Source of the DNA: Glycomyces xiaoerkulensis
GTDB lineage: Bacteria; Actinomycetota; Actinomycetes; Mycobacteriales; Micromonosporaceae
NCBI RefSeq assembly: GCF_002798405.1
Contig: NZ_PGGV01000038.1
Location: 1 to 64,000 of the forward strand
Length of the DNA stretch: 64,000 bases
Direction: 5' to 3'
Position numbers and translations under genes: made by a program
Shown: positions 45,701-54,868 of the stretch, in pieces
Numbering within the stretch: position 1 is the stretch's first letter
Layout of the letters: every line of letters starts with the position of its first letter
The notes under the pieces: generated by a model
Told to the model about the DNA's origin: nothing
The model's input: the letters and a program-made list of their open reading frames with translations, nothing else
Databases searched by the model: none

Positions 45701-48436
45701 GTGACACCTACCCTGCGGCGAAGCCGCACCCTGGCGGCCGCGCTCGCCGGTCTACTCGTATCCACCGGCGTCGCCTCCGGCGCCTGGGCCGAGCGGTCCG
45801 CCTCCGACACCGAACTGCTCCTGGAGCAGAAGGTCGATCCCGACCTCCTGGAAGAGATCGACGACTCCGGCGAGTCCGAGCTGTGGCTCCGCTTCGCCGG
45901 CGACCCCGACTGGAGCGGCGCGGCCGCCGCCGACGACAAGGAAGCCAAGGGCCGGGCCGCCGTCGAGGCCGCCCGCGAATTCGCCGAGGCCAGCCAAGCC
46001 GAGGCGGTCGAGGAGCTCGAGGCGGCCGGCGCCGACTACGAGACCTTCTGGGGTTCATCGACGGTGAAGGTCGACGGCGATGCCGACCTGCTCGAGGACC
46101 TGGTGGCCCTCGACGAGGTGGAGGAGGTCGTCGAGCCCTCCGAATACCACTACATCGAACCGGTCGGGACCGAGGACCGCCCGGACCACCTCTCCCCGGG
46201 CGCCGACGGGGCCGAAGCGCAGCAGGACGATCCGCTGTGGAACCTCGAGCAGGTCGGCGCACCCGAGGCGTGGGACGAGGGCGTCGACGGCGAGGGCATC
46301 GTCGTCGCCTCGATCGACTCCGGTGTGCAGTACGACCACCCGGCGCTCGTCGACCGGTACCGCGGCAACAACGGCGACGGGACGTTCACCCACGACTACA
46401 ACTTCTTCGACGCCGCCGGCGAATGCGGCCGCGACCCCTGCGATCTGTTCGGCCACGGCACCCACACGATGGGCACGATGGTCGGGGACGACGGCGACGG
46501 CAACCGGATCGGGGTGGCCCCGGGCGCGACCTGGATCGCCGCCTCCGCCGGCCAAGCCCCCACCTCGGAGACCTTCCTGGCCGCGGGGGAGTGGATCGCG
46601 GCGCCGACCGACCGGCGCGGCCTCAACCCGGACCCGGCGATGGCACCCCACGTGGTCAACAACTCCTGGGGAGGCCCCGCCGAGGACCCGTTCTTCGCCG
46701 ACATCGTCGACCTGTGGCACGCCGCCGGGATCATCCCGGTCTTCGCGGCCGGCAACGCCGGAGACCAGGGCTGCGAGACCGTCGGCAGCCCCGGCGACTA
46801 CGGCGACGTCATCACCGTGGGCGCCACCGACATCGACGGGAACATCGCCCCCTTCTCGTCGAAGGGCCCGACGGCCGACGGACTCGTCAAGCCGGACATC
46901 GCCGCCCCCGGCGACGGCGTCCTCTCCTCGGTCCCCGGCGACGGCTACGAGGAGAACCGTGGCACCTCGATGGCCGCCCCGCACGTGGCCGGCACCGTCG
47001 CGCTCATGATGTCCTCCTCGCCGAAGCTCGAGGGCGACTACTGGAAGGTCTACAAGTACCTGACCCGCAACGCGGTAGCCGAGGACGACACCTCGTGCGG
47101 CGGCACCGCGAAGCTGAACAACGTCTACGGCCACGGCCGCCTCGACGCCTACGAGGCCGCGCTCGACCCGCCCGAGGGGAGGTTCGGCTCGCTCGACGGC
47201 GAGGTCGTCGACGAAGACGGCCGACCGGTCGCCGGTGCCCGCCTCACCCTCGACGGATGGGGCGTGGACCGGGTGGCCGCCACCGACTCCGACGGCGCCT
47301 TCGACATCGGCCGCATCCCGGCCGGGTGGTACCGGGTCACCGCCGAGCGGTTCACCTACGAGACCGCGACCGGCTGGGTCAAGGTCAAGCGCCGCGCCGA
47401 CGCCGAGTTCAGCGCCCGACTGACCCGGGTGCCGGTCGAGACGGTCGAAGGCGTGGTCGCGGACGGATCGGGCCACGGCTGGCCGCTGTCGGCCGAGATC
47501 GGCACCTCCGGCGGGGAGGCCTACGCCGAGACCGACCCGTTCACCGGGGAATTCAGCCTGGAGGTCCCCGTCGAGGGCGACTGGGAACTCGACGTCCGCG
47601 CCTTCGACCGCGGGTACGGCGGGGTCTCGGTCGGCGCCGACGAGTCGGACCTGATCGAGATCCCCTTCCTCGAGGAGGAATGCACCGCACCGGGTTACGG
47701 ATCGGAAGTCCTCGACGAGCGCTTCGGGGCCTCCGAGCGCCCCGAAGGCTGGGAGGTCGTCAACCGCGGCGAGGCCGAGGGCTGGGTTTTCGACGCCCCG
47801 TTCGGCTACGGCAACTCCACCACCGGCACCGGCGGATTCGCCCAGGCCAATTCGGACGCGGCCGGCCCCGAGGCGCTGGTCGACACCGACATGATCACCG
47901 CGCCGTTCGACCTGACCGAGGCCGACGACCCGACGCTGGCATTCCGGCACCTGTTCGCGGACTACGAGTTCGGCGGGGAGGCCGACATCGCCGTCTCGGC
48001 CGACGGCGGCGGCACCTGGGAACAGGTGTGGCACACCGACGCCGAACTGATCGGAGGGCTGGAGGAGATAGACCTCTCGGCCTGGGCCGACGAGGAAGCG
48101 GTGCAACTGCGGTTCCACTACACCGACAACGACACGTGGGCCTTCGTCTGGCAGGTCGACGACGTCCGCATCGGCTGCGACCTCCTCGGCGGCGGCCTGG
48201 TGCGCGGCACGGTCGCCGACCAGGACGGCGAACCGGTCGAGGGCGCGACCGTCCTCGACCCGGCCACCGGGAACGGCGCCGTCACCGACGGCCGCGGTGA
48301 GTACGTCCTGTTCACCGATGCCGGAGCCGCCACATTGGAGGCTTCGGCCGAGGCGTTCGGGTCCGGCTCCTCCGAGCTCGAGGTCGTCGCCGACGCCGTG
48401 GTCGGCGCCGACTTCCGGCTGACCCCCGCGGAGTGA
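45701..48436 (+). CDS. Secreted subtilisin-like (S8) serine protease with C-terminal accessory domains
   Basis: 911 residues. The signal peptide is RRSRTLAAALAGLLVSTGVA to about Ala30. A propeptide-like segment (~40-160) precedes the catalytic domain: Asp206 (VVASIDSGVQYDHP), His252 (FGHGTHTMGTMVG), oxyanion Asn321 (VVNNSWGG) and Ser423 (GTSMAAPHVAGTVAL). After it come carboxypeptidase-regulatory-like beta domains (LDGEVVDEDGRPVAGARLTL, GTVADQDGEPVEGATVLD) flanking a MAM/immune-inhibitor-like segment (FGASERPEGWEVVNRGEAEG, LAFRHLFADYEFGGEADIAV). The strong acidity suggests a salt-tolerant outer protein. It stands alone. Confidence 0.92.
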   Translation: MTPTLRRSRTLAAALAGLLVSTGVASGAWAERSASDTELLLEQKVDPDLLEEIDDSGESELWLRFAGDPDWSGAAAADDKEAKGRAAVEAAREFAEASQAEAVEELEAAGADYETFWGSSTVKVDGDADLLEDLVALDEVEEVVEPSEYHYIEPVGTEDRPDHLSPGADGAEAQQDDPLWNLEQVGAPEAWDEGVDGEGIVVASIDSGVQYDHPALVDRYRGNNGDGTFTHDYNFFDAAGECGRDPCDLFGHGTHTMGTMVGDDGDGNRIGVAPGATWIAASAGQAPTSETFLAAGEWIAAPTDRRGLNPDPAMAPHVVNNSWGGPAEDPFFADIVDLWHAAGIIPVFAAGNAGDQGCETVGSPGDYGDVITVGATDIDGNIAPFSSKGPTADGLVKPDIAAPGDGVLSSVPGDGYEENRGTSMAAPHVAGTVALMMSSSPKLEGDYWKVYKYLTRNAVAEDDTSCGGTAKLNNVYGHGRLDAYEAALDPPEGRFGSLDGEVVDEDGRPVAGARLTLDGWGVDRVAATDSDGAFDIGRIPAGWYRVTAERFTYETATGWVKVKRRADAEFSARLTRVPVETVEGVVADGSGHGWPLSAEIGTSGGEAYAETDPFTGEFSLEVPVEGDWELDVRAFDRGYGGVSVGADESDLIEIPFLEEECTAPGYGSEVLDERFGASERPEGWEVVNRGEAEGWVFDAPFGYGNSTTGTGGFAQANSDAAGPEALVDTDMITAPFDLTEADDPTLAFRHLFADYEFGGEADIAVSADGGGTWEQVWHTDAELIGGLEEIDLSAWADEEAVQLRFHYTDNDTWAFVWQVDDVRIGCDLLGGGLVRGTVADQDGEPVEGATVLDPATGNGAVTDGRGEYVLFTDAGAATLEASAEAFGSGSSELEVVADAVVGADFRLTPAE

Positions 48437-48441
48437 GCCCG

Positions 48442-50038
48442 TTAATGACGGGCGGCGCACCGACCGGCCGGCCAGGGCCTCGGTGCGCCGCCCGTCGTCG
48501 ACGGCCACCTGGCCGTTGACCAGGACGTACGGGATGCCGGCGGCCTGCCGCCGGGGCTCGGCGAAGGTGGCGCGGGCGTCGACGGTGCCGGGGTCGAACA
48601 ACACCAGGTCGGCCGCGCAACCGGGGGCGACGACGCCGCGGTCGGCCAGGCCCAGCCGCCTCGCGGGCGCGCCCGTCAGGTGCGCGACCATCTCCTCCAG
48701 AGTGAACATGCCCAGCTCACGGCAGTAGTGGCCGAGGTAGCGGGCGAAGCTGCCCCAGCCGCGCGGGTGGATCTTGTCCCCGTGCAGCACCCCGTCGGTG
48801 GACCCGGTGTGGGTGGGGTGGCGCATGATCAGGCGGACGTTCTCCTCGTTGCCGACGTGCATCAGGCAGCCGGTGCCGAAGTCGTCCTCGACCAGCAGAT
48901 CGAGGTACACATCGGACGGCGGCGCGGCGCGTTCGGCGGCCACCTCGGCGACGGTCCGGCCCACCAGGCGCCGCAGCCCGGGCCGCGCGACCCCGGCGAT
49001 CTCGATGCGGCTCCAGTCGACCGGGACGCCGTTGGCGCCGTCGGTGCCGGTCTCGTCGAGCTCTCGGACGATCCGGCCCCGGGCGCCGGGGTCGGCCAGG
49101 CGAGCGGCCAGCGCCCCGTAGCCGCCTTCGACCGACCAGCTCGGCAGCAGCGCGGCCAGCATCGTCATCCCCGGCAGGTAGGGGTAGGTGTCCAGGCCGA
49201 TGTCGAGGCCCTCGTCCCGGCCCTCGTCGACGAGTTTGAGCAGTTCCCCCGCCCGTCCGGCGTTGACCTCGTAGTTCATGGTGGCGTGGGCCAGGTGCAG
49301 GGCGCACCCGGAGGCGCGGGCGATCGCGATCATCTCGGCGTAGCCCTCGAGCGCGCCGGCGCCGTAGCTGCGCTGGTGCGGGGCGAAGAACCCGCCGTAG
49401 CGCGCGACCACCTCGCACAGCTCGACCAGCTCGGCCGTGTCGGCGTACATGCCGGGGGCGTAGTTGAGCCCCGCCGAGAGCCCGACCGCGCCCGCCTCGA
49501 GCCCGGCGGCGACCTCGCGCCGCATGGCCTGGAGTTCGGCCTCGGAGGGCGGCCGGGAGTCCCAGCCCATCGCCAGCATCCGCACCGTCCCGTGGGGGAC
49601 CAGGTAGGCGGCGTTGGTGGGGGTGCCGCGGTCGAGCCGGTCGAGGTAGTCGCCGACGCCGCGCCAGTCCGCCTCCAGGCCCTCGGGGCGGCCGTTCCAG
49701 GCGCTGATGGCGTCCCACATCTGCGGGGCGGTGGCCTCGTCGACCGGGGCGTAGCTGAGGCCGTCCTGCCCGAGCACCTCCAGGGTGCAGCCCTGGCCGA
49801 GCTTGGCGAGGTGCTCGGGGTCGGTCAGGACCGCCAGCTCGGAGTGGGCGTGCATGTCGATGAAGCCGGGGGCGCAGACCAGACCGGCCGCGTCGATGAC
49901 GCGGCGCCCCTCGAGCCGTTCGTCCGCCGCGACGGCCGCAATGCGGCCGCCGGCGACGCCGACGTCGGCGCGGAAGCGGGCGGCGCCGGTGCCGTCGACG
50001 ACCTCGGCGCCCCGGATGACCAGGTCCAGCTCGGACAT
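48442..50038 (-). CDS. N-acyl-D-amino-acid deacylase (D-aminoacylase), 3' end unresolved
   Basis: An amidohydrolase freeing D-amino acids from N-acyl forms. IRGAEVVDGTGAARFRADVG starts it. Metal ligands are in GFIDMHAHSELAVL; LGQDGLSYAPVDE, MGWDSRPPSEAEL and SAGLNYAPGMYADTAELVEL follow, and HPTHTGSTDGVLHGDKIHPR and FTLEEMVAHLTGAPARRLGL end the barrel. The C-terminus IPYVLVNGQVAVDDGRRTEA, LAGRSVRRPS runs on without an in-frame stop down to 46055, opposite the protease gene. A TAA in the +1 frame at 48444 suggests a one-base insertion near the end, so I close the gene there. It starts 14 bp after ridA. Confidence 0.82.
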
Positions 50039-50052
50039 GCACGATCCCTTCC

Positions 50053-50475
50053 CTAGACGCGGACGCGTAAGTCTACGTAGGCCAGCGCGTCGATCTCCAC
50101 CAGCATCTCGGCCCTCGGGAGGGCGCACACGACGGTGGTGCGGGCCGGTGGCGGGGTCCCTTCGGAGGTGCGGGCGGCGACGAAGTCGGCGTAGGCCTCG
50201 TTCATGGCCGCGAAGTCGCCGCGGTCGGCCAGGTAGACCCGCAGCACGACCACGTCGTCGAAGTGCGCGCCGCCGGCGGTGAGGATCGCGTGGACGTTGT
50301 CGAAGGCGCGCCGGGTCTGGGCCGCGGCGTCCCCGGGGTGCAGGTATTCGCCGGTGGCCGGATCGACCGGGCCCTGGCCGGAGACCTGGAGCAGCGGTCC
50401 CTTGCGGACGCCCTGGGGGAAGGCGTGGGCGGGAGCGGGGGCGGCGGTGGTGTGGATCGGAGTCTTCGCTGTCAT
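50053..50475 (-). CDS. RidA family deaminase
   Basis: 140 residues. RidA proteins destroy reactive enamine/imine intermediates made by PLP enzymes. GPLLQVSGQGPVDPATGEYL, AAQTRRAFDNVHAILTAGGA, VVVLRVYLADRGDFAAMNEA and PARTTVVCALPRAEMLVEID (with the Arg of the active site) give the family pattern. Placed between D-aminoacylase and a PLP deaminase, it fits removal of their imine by-product. Confidence 0.88.
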   Translation of the reverse strand: MTAKTPIHTTAAPAPAHAFPQGVRKGPLLQVSGQGPVDPATGEYLHPGDAAAQTRRAFDNVHAILTAGGAHFDDVVVLRVYLADRGDFAAMNEAYADFVAARTSEGTPPPARTTVVCALPRAEMLVEIDALAYVDLRVRV

Positions 50476-50480
50476 ATAGT

Positions 50481-50498
50481 AAATATACCTTCATATTT
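50481..50498. promoter_or_regulatory. AT-rich operator between ridA and the PLP enzyme gene
   Basis: AAATAT and ATATTT are separated by ACCTTC in a divergent gap of 36 bp, 14 bp before the plus-strand ATG and 6 bp before the minus-strand one. The block is AT-rich in a GC-rich genome and is placed to control both directions. A GntR- or RpiR-type repressor is plausible; none is encoded next to it. Confidence 0.55.
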
Positions 50499-50511
50499 GG
50501 GAGCGGCCGAG

Positions 50512-51714
50512 ATGGAAGACCGACGGATCCGCGCGCTGCGCGAGGAAACCCTGGACTGGCGCTTCAAGGCGGCGCCCGCCGCCGCCCACGGCCTGCGGCT
50601 CGGCGAATGGCTGGAGTCCATGCCTCACCTGTCCGACCTCGAAACCCCGCTGGCGGTCCTGCGCGCCGAGGCGCTCGAGCACAACCTCGCCGCGATGGCC
50701 GCTTGGTGCGCCGAACGCGGACTCACCCTGGCCCCGCACGGCAAGGCCACCATGGCGCCGCAGCTCTGGCACCGCCAGATCCGGGCCGGGGCCGCCGCCG
50801 TCACCGTCGCCAACCTGCCCCAGGCCCGAGTGGCGCGGGCCTTCGGCGCCGACCGGCTGCTGGTCGCCAACGAGGTCACCGGCGCCGCCGGAGCGGCCTG
50901 GCTGGCCGAGTGGGCCGCCGAGGGCGCCCGGATCACCGTCTTCGCCGACTCCCCGGCCGCAGCCGGCGTCCTCGCCCGAGCCGGAGGCGGGCCGCTGGAG
51001 GTGGCCGTGGAGCTCGGCGTCGCCGGCGGCAGGGGAGGAGCGCGCGGCATCGACGCGGCGCTGGCGGTGGCCGAGGCGGTCCGGTCTGCTCCGAATCTGC
51101 GCCTGGCCGGAGTCGGCGGCTACGAGGGCGCGGTCACCGGCGAGACCACCCCCGGAGCACTCGCGGCCGTGGACGCCTACCTCCGCGACCTCGCCGACCT
51201 CTGGGAAGCCGTGGAATTCGAAGTGGACCGCCCGATGCTCACCGCCGGCGGCAGCGCCTACGTCGACCGGGTCGCGGCCGTGCTCGGCCCGTTGGCGGGA
51301 CCGGCCGAGGTGGTGCTGCGCTCGGGCTCCTACCTGATCCACGACGACGGCTTCTACGCGCGCCTGACCCCCGCGGCCAGGGGCGCGGACGGACCGGACC
51401 TGCTCCCGGCGCTGGAGGCCCGGACCCGCGTCCTGTCACTGCCCGAACCGGGCCTGGCGATCCTCGACGCCGGGCGCCGCGACCTCCCGTTCGACCAGGG
51501 CCTGCCGGTGCCCCTGGGACTGCAGGGCGCACGGTGCACGCAGATCAGCGACCAGCACCTGTTCCTGACCGGCCCGCTCGAGGACCTGGACGTCGGCGAC
51601 GTGGTCGCACTCGGCCTGTCGCACCCGTGCACGGCGTTCGACAAGTGGAACCTGATCCCGGTGGTCGAGGAGGCGACCGGCCGCGTGGTGGACGCGATCC
51701 GGACGTTCTTCTAG
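50512..51714 (+). CDS. PLP-dependent amino-acid deaminase/D-threonine aldolase-like enzyme
   Basis: 400 residues of the alanine-racemase-N/D-serine-dehydratase-like fold. LETPLAVLRAEALEHNLAAM and LTLAPHGKATMAPQLWHRQI (Lys of the Schiff base in PHGK) start the barrel; VAVELGVAGGRGGARGIDAA and RLAGVGGYEGAVTG follow. The C-terminal domain has QISDQHLFLT and LGLSHPCTAFDKWNLIPVVE, the His/Cys metal-binding pair of DSD1/D-threonine-aldolase enzymes. Divergent from ridA-D-aminoacylase, it would use the D-amino acids these genes release. Exact substrate unknown. Confidence 0.87.
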   Translation: MEDRRIRALREETLDWRFKAAPAAAHGLRLGEWLESMPHLSDLETPLAVLRAEALEHNLAAMAAWCAERGLTLAPHGKATMAPQLWHRQIRAGAAAVTVANLPQARVARAFGADRLLVANEVTGAAGAAWLAEWAAEGARITVFADSPAAAGVLARAGGGPLEVAVELGVAGGRGGARGIDAALAVAEAVRSAPNLRLAGVGGYEGAVTGETTPGALAAVDAYLRDLADLWEAVEFEVDRPMLTAGGSAYVDRVAAVLGPLAGPAEVVLRSGSYLIHDDGFYARLTPAARGADGPDLLPALEARTRVLSLPEPGLAILDAGRRDLPFDQGLPVPLGLQGARCTQISDQHLFLTGPLEDLDVGDVVALGLSHPCTAFDKWNLIPVVEEATGRVVDAIRTFF

Positions 51715-52109
51715 GCGCCCGCGAGGACCGCCCGGAGGGCGGCCACGACCGGGAGGTTGCCCGGCAGCCAGCGGACCCGGTCGAGTTCGTCGGCGGCCAG
51801 CCAGCGCAGGTCGCCGTGCTCCAGGGGCTCGGGCTCGCCGCCGTCCAGCCGCGCCAGGTAGACCCGCAGCAGGTAGCGCCCGCCGCCGGTGACCAGGTCG
51901 CCGCCGACGCGCTCGCCCACCTCGATCTCGGCGCCGAGCTCCTCACGGCACTCGCGGCGGAGCGCCTCGGCCTCGGTCTCGCCGGCTTCGACCTTGCCGC
52001 CGGGGAACTCCCACAGACCCGCCAGCTCCGGGGGGTGGGCGCGGGCGGCGGCGAGGATCTTGTCGCCCGCGCGGATCGCGGCGCCGACGACGACTCGTGG
52101 TTGGTTCAC
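51711..52109 (-). CDS. NUDIX hydrolase (MutT-like)
   Basis: 132 residues. The Nudix box GGKVEAGETEAEALRRECRE followed by ELGAEI is complete (GX5EX7REUXEEXGU). VVVGAAIRAGDKILAAARAH, LAGLWEFPGG and HGDLRWLAADELDRVRWLPG are as in 8-oxo-dGTP diphosphatases of the MutT/(d)CTP class. Its stop overlaps that of the PLP enzyme by two bases. Sanitation of oxidised nucleotides is likely. Confidence 0.9.
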   Translation of the reverse strand: MNQPRVVVGAAIRAGDKILAAARAHPPELAGLWEFPGGKVEAGETEAEALRRECREELGAEIEVGERVGGDLVTGGGRYLLRVYLARLDGGEPEPLEHGDLRWLAADELDRVRWLPGNLPVVAALRAVLAGA

Positions 52110-52532
52110 GGCCGGAAGTCTACCGCCGTCCGGTTTCGGCTAGCACATCCAAGTCGCGAGTATGTAACGGTGCGTACCGGACTGGGGCGTGGTGCGACGA
52201 TCCGTGACCGGGGAGTATTCCCGGCGTCCCTCATCCGTTCGGTCGAGACTCGATGGCACGTGCGGTCAGGAATCGTCGCCGTCGGCACAAAACCAGACAA
52301 GAACCGTACCGTCCCTTCCGAAATATCCGAAATGCCGGTTATGCAACCCTGGACAGAAGCTGAGGGAGCGGGAAGACTCGGTTCAGAAACGATAAAGATA
52401 CGGCGACAATTCAGACACGAACGTCCCTGCTGTCTGCGAGTGCCGTATGTGGATCAACCTTACTGAGCGGCTGCGACCCGGCCACGCCAGGGTGGCATAT
52501 CGCGCGGCCGATACAGATGGCGACGGTGCCAT
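52110..52532. other. 423-bp divergent intergenic region
   Basis: It lies between the NUDIX gene and the dehydratase-like gene. Bases 52290-52400 are AT-richer. I see no gene or named RNA element; promoters for both sides must lie here. Confidence 0.4.
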
Positions 52533-52892
52533 ATGGGGAGAACGGAGCAAGACGACAACGTGCTGCTGGACGCACTCAGGGAGCTCAACGGTTGGGTCGC
52601 GGACGACGGCCGCCTCACGCGGACGCTGCCGCTCGACGAATCCCAGCACGCCGAGCTCGCCGAACAGATCAAGATCTTCGCCGACACGCTCGACGTCCAT
52701 CCGGACGTCTCCAGGTCCGAGGAGGCGACGCTCATCGTGCTCGCCCGCGAGGGCGGCTTCAGCCTCACCGACGTGACCTTCGCCGGAAGGGTCGAGAGCG
52801 CCTACCTCTCCATCGCCGGAGACCGCGCGGAACGGGAGGACCCCGCACTCTCCCGCAGCCGCCTCTCCCGCTGGCTCAAACGGAGCCCGTGA
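52533..52892 (+). CDS. Pterin carbinolamine dehydratase-like protein
   Basis: 119 residues. LRELNGWVADDGRLTRTLPL, HAELAEQIKIFADTLDVHPD and VLAREGGFSLTDVTFAGRVE line up with 4a-hydroxytetrahydrobiopterin dehydratases (W..DG.L.R, A...HHP, GG.T..D...A). The usual His-His-Pro is DVHP here, so one of the two catalytic His residues is missing, and the TH before GGLT is AR. It may be an inactive or differently used relative. Confidence 0.55.
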   Translation: MGRTEQDDNVLLDALRELNGWVADDGRLTRTLPLDESQHAELAEQIKIFADTLDVHPDVSRSEEATLIVLAREGGFSLTDVTFAGRVESAYLSIAGDRAEREDPALSRSRLSRWLKRSP

Positions 52893-52914
52893 CCCGGACC
52901 CGCCGAGCGTGCCG

Positions 52915-54270
52915 TCACTCCGGTTCGATCCGTACGACGGTGTCGCCGAGGAGCAGGGTGGCGCTCCCGTTCCTGACGAGGCCGTCGCTCGGCCGCTCCC
53001 GATCGGAGTAGAAGGTCCCGACCCGATCGCCCTCGACCGACAGCAGATCGAAAGCGGTGGCCGCGCGGCCCCTCACCACCCGTTCCCACCAGCCGGATTC
53101 CCTGGCCAGCAACGCGGCCTCGAATCCGGTCGCGGTGTAGCCGCCCGGGGCCGCCTCGGCCTCCCAGACGGTCTCTCCGGTCAAGCCGTCGATCAGGTGC
53201 GCCCGGTCGTCCGATCCGGCGGCGTACCGGAGGTTCAGTGCTTCATGGTCGGCCGGAGCCTGCGGCACGTCCAACTCGATCGCGACCGCCGAGTCGCGCT
53301 CGCCGACTCCCACGGATCTCTGCGCGACGGCCGTGTCGACCGCCCATAGGGCGTCGTGCCCCGCCTCAGCGGTTCCGGTCAGGTACAGGACCTCCCCGTA
53401 GGACCAGCCGACGGGCGAGCACGACCTCGGGGGAGACGGCCAGTCGACTTCGTGCTCGGTCCATTCGGCCGTGGAACCACGTCCGAACAGCCGGAGGCCG
53501 CAGCGGTCCTCGTCGAGGGTGTAGATCGCCTCGTCGATCGCCCGGGGCGGCCGGTCGCCGTCGACCGGGATCAGTTCGGCGCCCTCGTCGACGACCGGTT
53601 CCGCCAGCTCCAGCCTCGACACCGACCAGTGGTCGGCCGACCCGGTCCGGTGGGCGACGACCAGCGGTGAGGTCCATGCCTGGAGTTCGAATCGGTCGGG
53701 CATGGTCGTCACCTCGGCGACGTCCTCGGCGACCGTCGATTCGTTGCCGAGCCACATGTCGAGCTCGGTCAGGACGCCGGTGCTGGGGCTCCACAGCATG
53801 CCGTTCCGGCCGTCGACCGCGATGAGTTCGGTCCCGGCCGGTGCCGGCCGCTGCCAACTCCACCGCCACCCGGAGCCGTCCCCGTGACCGGGCGTGAACG
53901 CGCCGATCCTGGTCCCGTCCGACTCCGAGGCCAGTACGACGAAGAAGCCGATCCGCGCCAAGGCCAGGTCGACCACCCGCTCGCCGTCCTCGGCTTCGAA
54001 CCGGTGCGCCACGGCGCCGTCGTCGTTGTCGACGGCTATGAAGCCGCGCTCGGTCCGGACGAGGGTGAGCGAATCGTTCGTGTCCACGATGTCCAGCGCG
54101 CCCTCTCCCGGGAGCGCGGTCCGCCATGCGGCGTCCGAACCGCTTTCGGACCTGAACTGGAGCGCGACCGCGATCAGCAGCACGGCCACCAGCACCGGTA
54201 CCAGTCGGCGCACGTGCCGCCCGGCACGCTCCGGCCGCCGGTTCCGGTCGGATTCGACTGCTGTGGACAT
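52915..54270 (-). CDS. Membrane-anchored PQQ-like beta-propeller protein
   Basis: 451 residues. A basic start (NRRPERAGRHVRR) is followed by an anchor (LVPVLVAVLLIAVALQF) and an outer domain of repeated blade-like segments such as LVRTERGFIAVDNDDGAVAH, GEVLYLTGTAEAGHDALWAV, RAHLIDGLTGETVWEAEAAP and ATAFDLLSVEGDRVGTFYSD. These look like a PQQ-type propeller without catalytic residues. Function unknown, perhaps envelope assembly or binding. The ATG at 54270 puts the charged start and the helix in normal positions. Confidence 0.68.
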   Translation of the reverse strand: MSTAVESDRNRRPERAGRHVRRLVPVLVAVLLIAVALQFRSESGSDAAWRTALPGEGALDIVDTNDSLTLVRTERGFIAVDNDDGAVAHRFEAEDGERVVDLALARIGFFVVLASESDGTRIGAFTPGHGDGSGWRWSWQRPAPAGTELIAVDGRNGMLWSPSTGVLTELDMWLGNESTVAEDVAEVTTMPDRFELQAWTSPLVVAHRTGSADHWSVSRLELAEPVVDEGAELIPVDGDRPPRAIDEAIYTLDEDRCGLRLFGRGSTAEWTEHEVDWPSPPRSCSPVGWSYGEVLYLTGTAEAGHDALWAVDTAVAQRSVGVGERDSAVAIELDVPQAPADHEALNLRYAAGSDDRAHLIDGLTGETVWEAEAAPGGYTATGFEAALLARESGWWERVVRGRAATAFDLLSVEGDRVGTFYSDRERPSDGLVRNGSATLLLGDTVVRIEPE

Positions 54271-54370
54271 CCGGGGCTCCGCGGGTCTCGAAGGGCTACC
54301 ACCAGTATGCCAGGAGTCCGCGACACGTCCATTTCGCACGCCGGAGCGGCGGCGTCCCGGCCGGCCTGCG

Positions 54371-54868
54371 TCAGCCCAATTCGAACCGCATGTGCGGCAG
54401 CACCCTTCCGGGGACCGAACCGCTGGGCGACTGCCCGATCCTTTCGGCTCCGTACCGGGCGTAGAAGGGCTCGGCGCCGGGATCGGCGTCCAGCACCAGC
54501 CGCCGGATACCGCGCTCGGCGGCCGCGCTCAGGGCATCGCGCAGCAGCGCGCCGCCGACGCCCGCACCGATCATGTCGAGGTCGACGAACAGTGCGGCGA
54601 GTTCCGCTGCGGGAGGCGAACCCTCGATCCTGTGGAAACCGACGATCCGACCGTCCAGATCGGCCACGGTCACCCCCGAGCCCAGCTTCTCGGGGGTGAT
54701 GGCCAGTTCGGCCCGGCATGCCTCCAAGAACCCGGGCGAGTAGCCCCAGTGGCTCTTGGACCGCATGGCGAGCCCGGAGAGTTCGTCGGCCTCGTCGGCG
54801 CGAGCGGGACGCAACCGCCCCAGGTCCCGGCGAACGAGCTCCGACCATCGCAGGTTCGTCAGTTGCAC
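54371..54868 (-). CDS. GNAT family N-acetyltransferase
   Basis: 165 residues. LRPARADEADELSGLAMRSK is the typical GNAT beta-alpha start; LAALFVDLDMIGAGVGGALL (with the G-x-G-x-G/A acetyl-CoA loop) and RLVLDADPGAEPFYARYGAE with RIGQSPSGSVPGRVLPHMRF form the C-terminal half. The substrate is unknown. A GTG at 54868 overlaps the end of the xylanase gene by 10 bp; later starts near MRSK would lose the first strand. Confidence 0.84.
   Translation of the reverse strand: MQLTNLRWSELVRRDLGRLRPARADEADELSGLAMRSKSHWGYSPGFLEACRAELAITPEKLGSGVTVADLDGRIVGFHRIEGSPPAAELAALFVDLDMIGAGVGGALLRDALSAAAERGIRRLVLDADPGAEPFYARYGAERIGQSPSGSVPGRVLPHMRFELG

Noticed and set aside
45883-48300. An 805-codon plus-strand Arg/Gly-rich frame inside the protease gene
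   Set aside because: Shifted frame of the protease, with the typical Arg/Pro/Gly bias.
46055-50494. A 1479-codon minus-strand open frame spanning D-aminoacylase, RidA DNA and the antisense of the protease
   Set aside because: Only 48.44-50.04 kb reads as real protein; the rest is the mirror frame of the high-GC protease and ridA genes.
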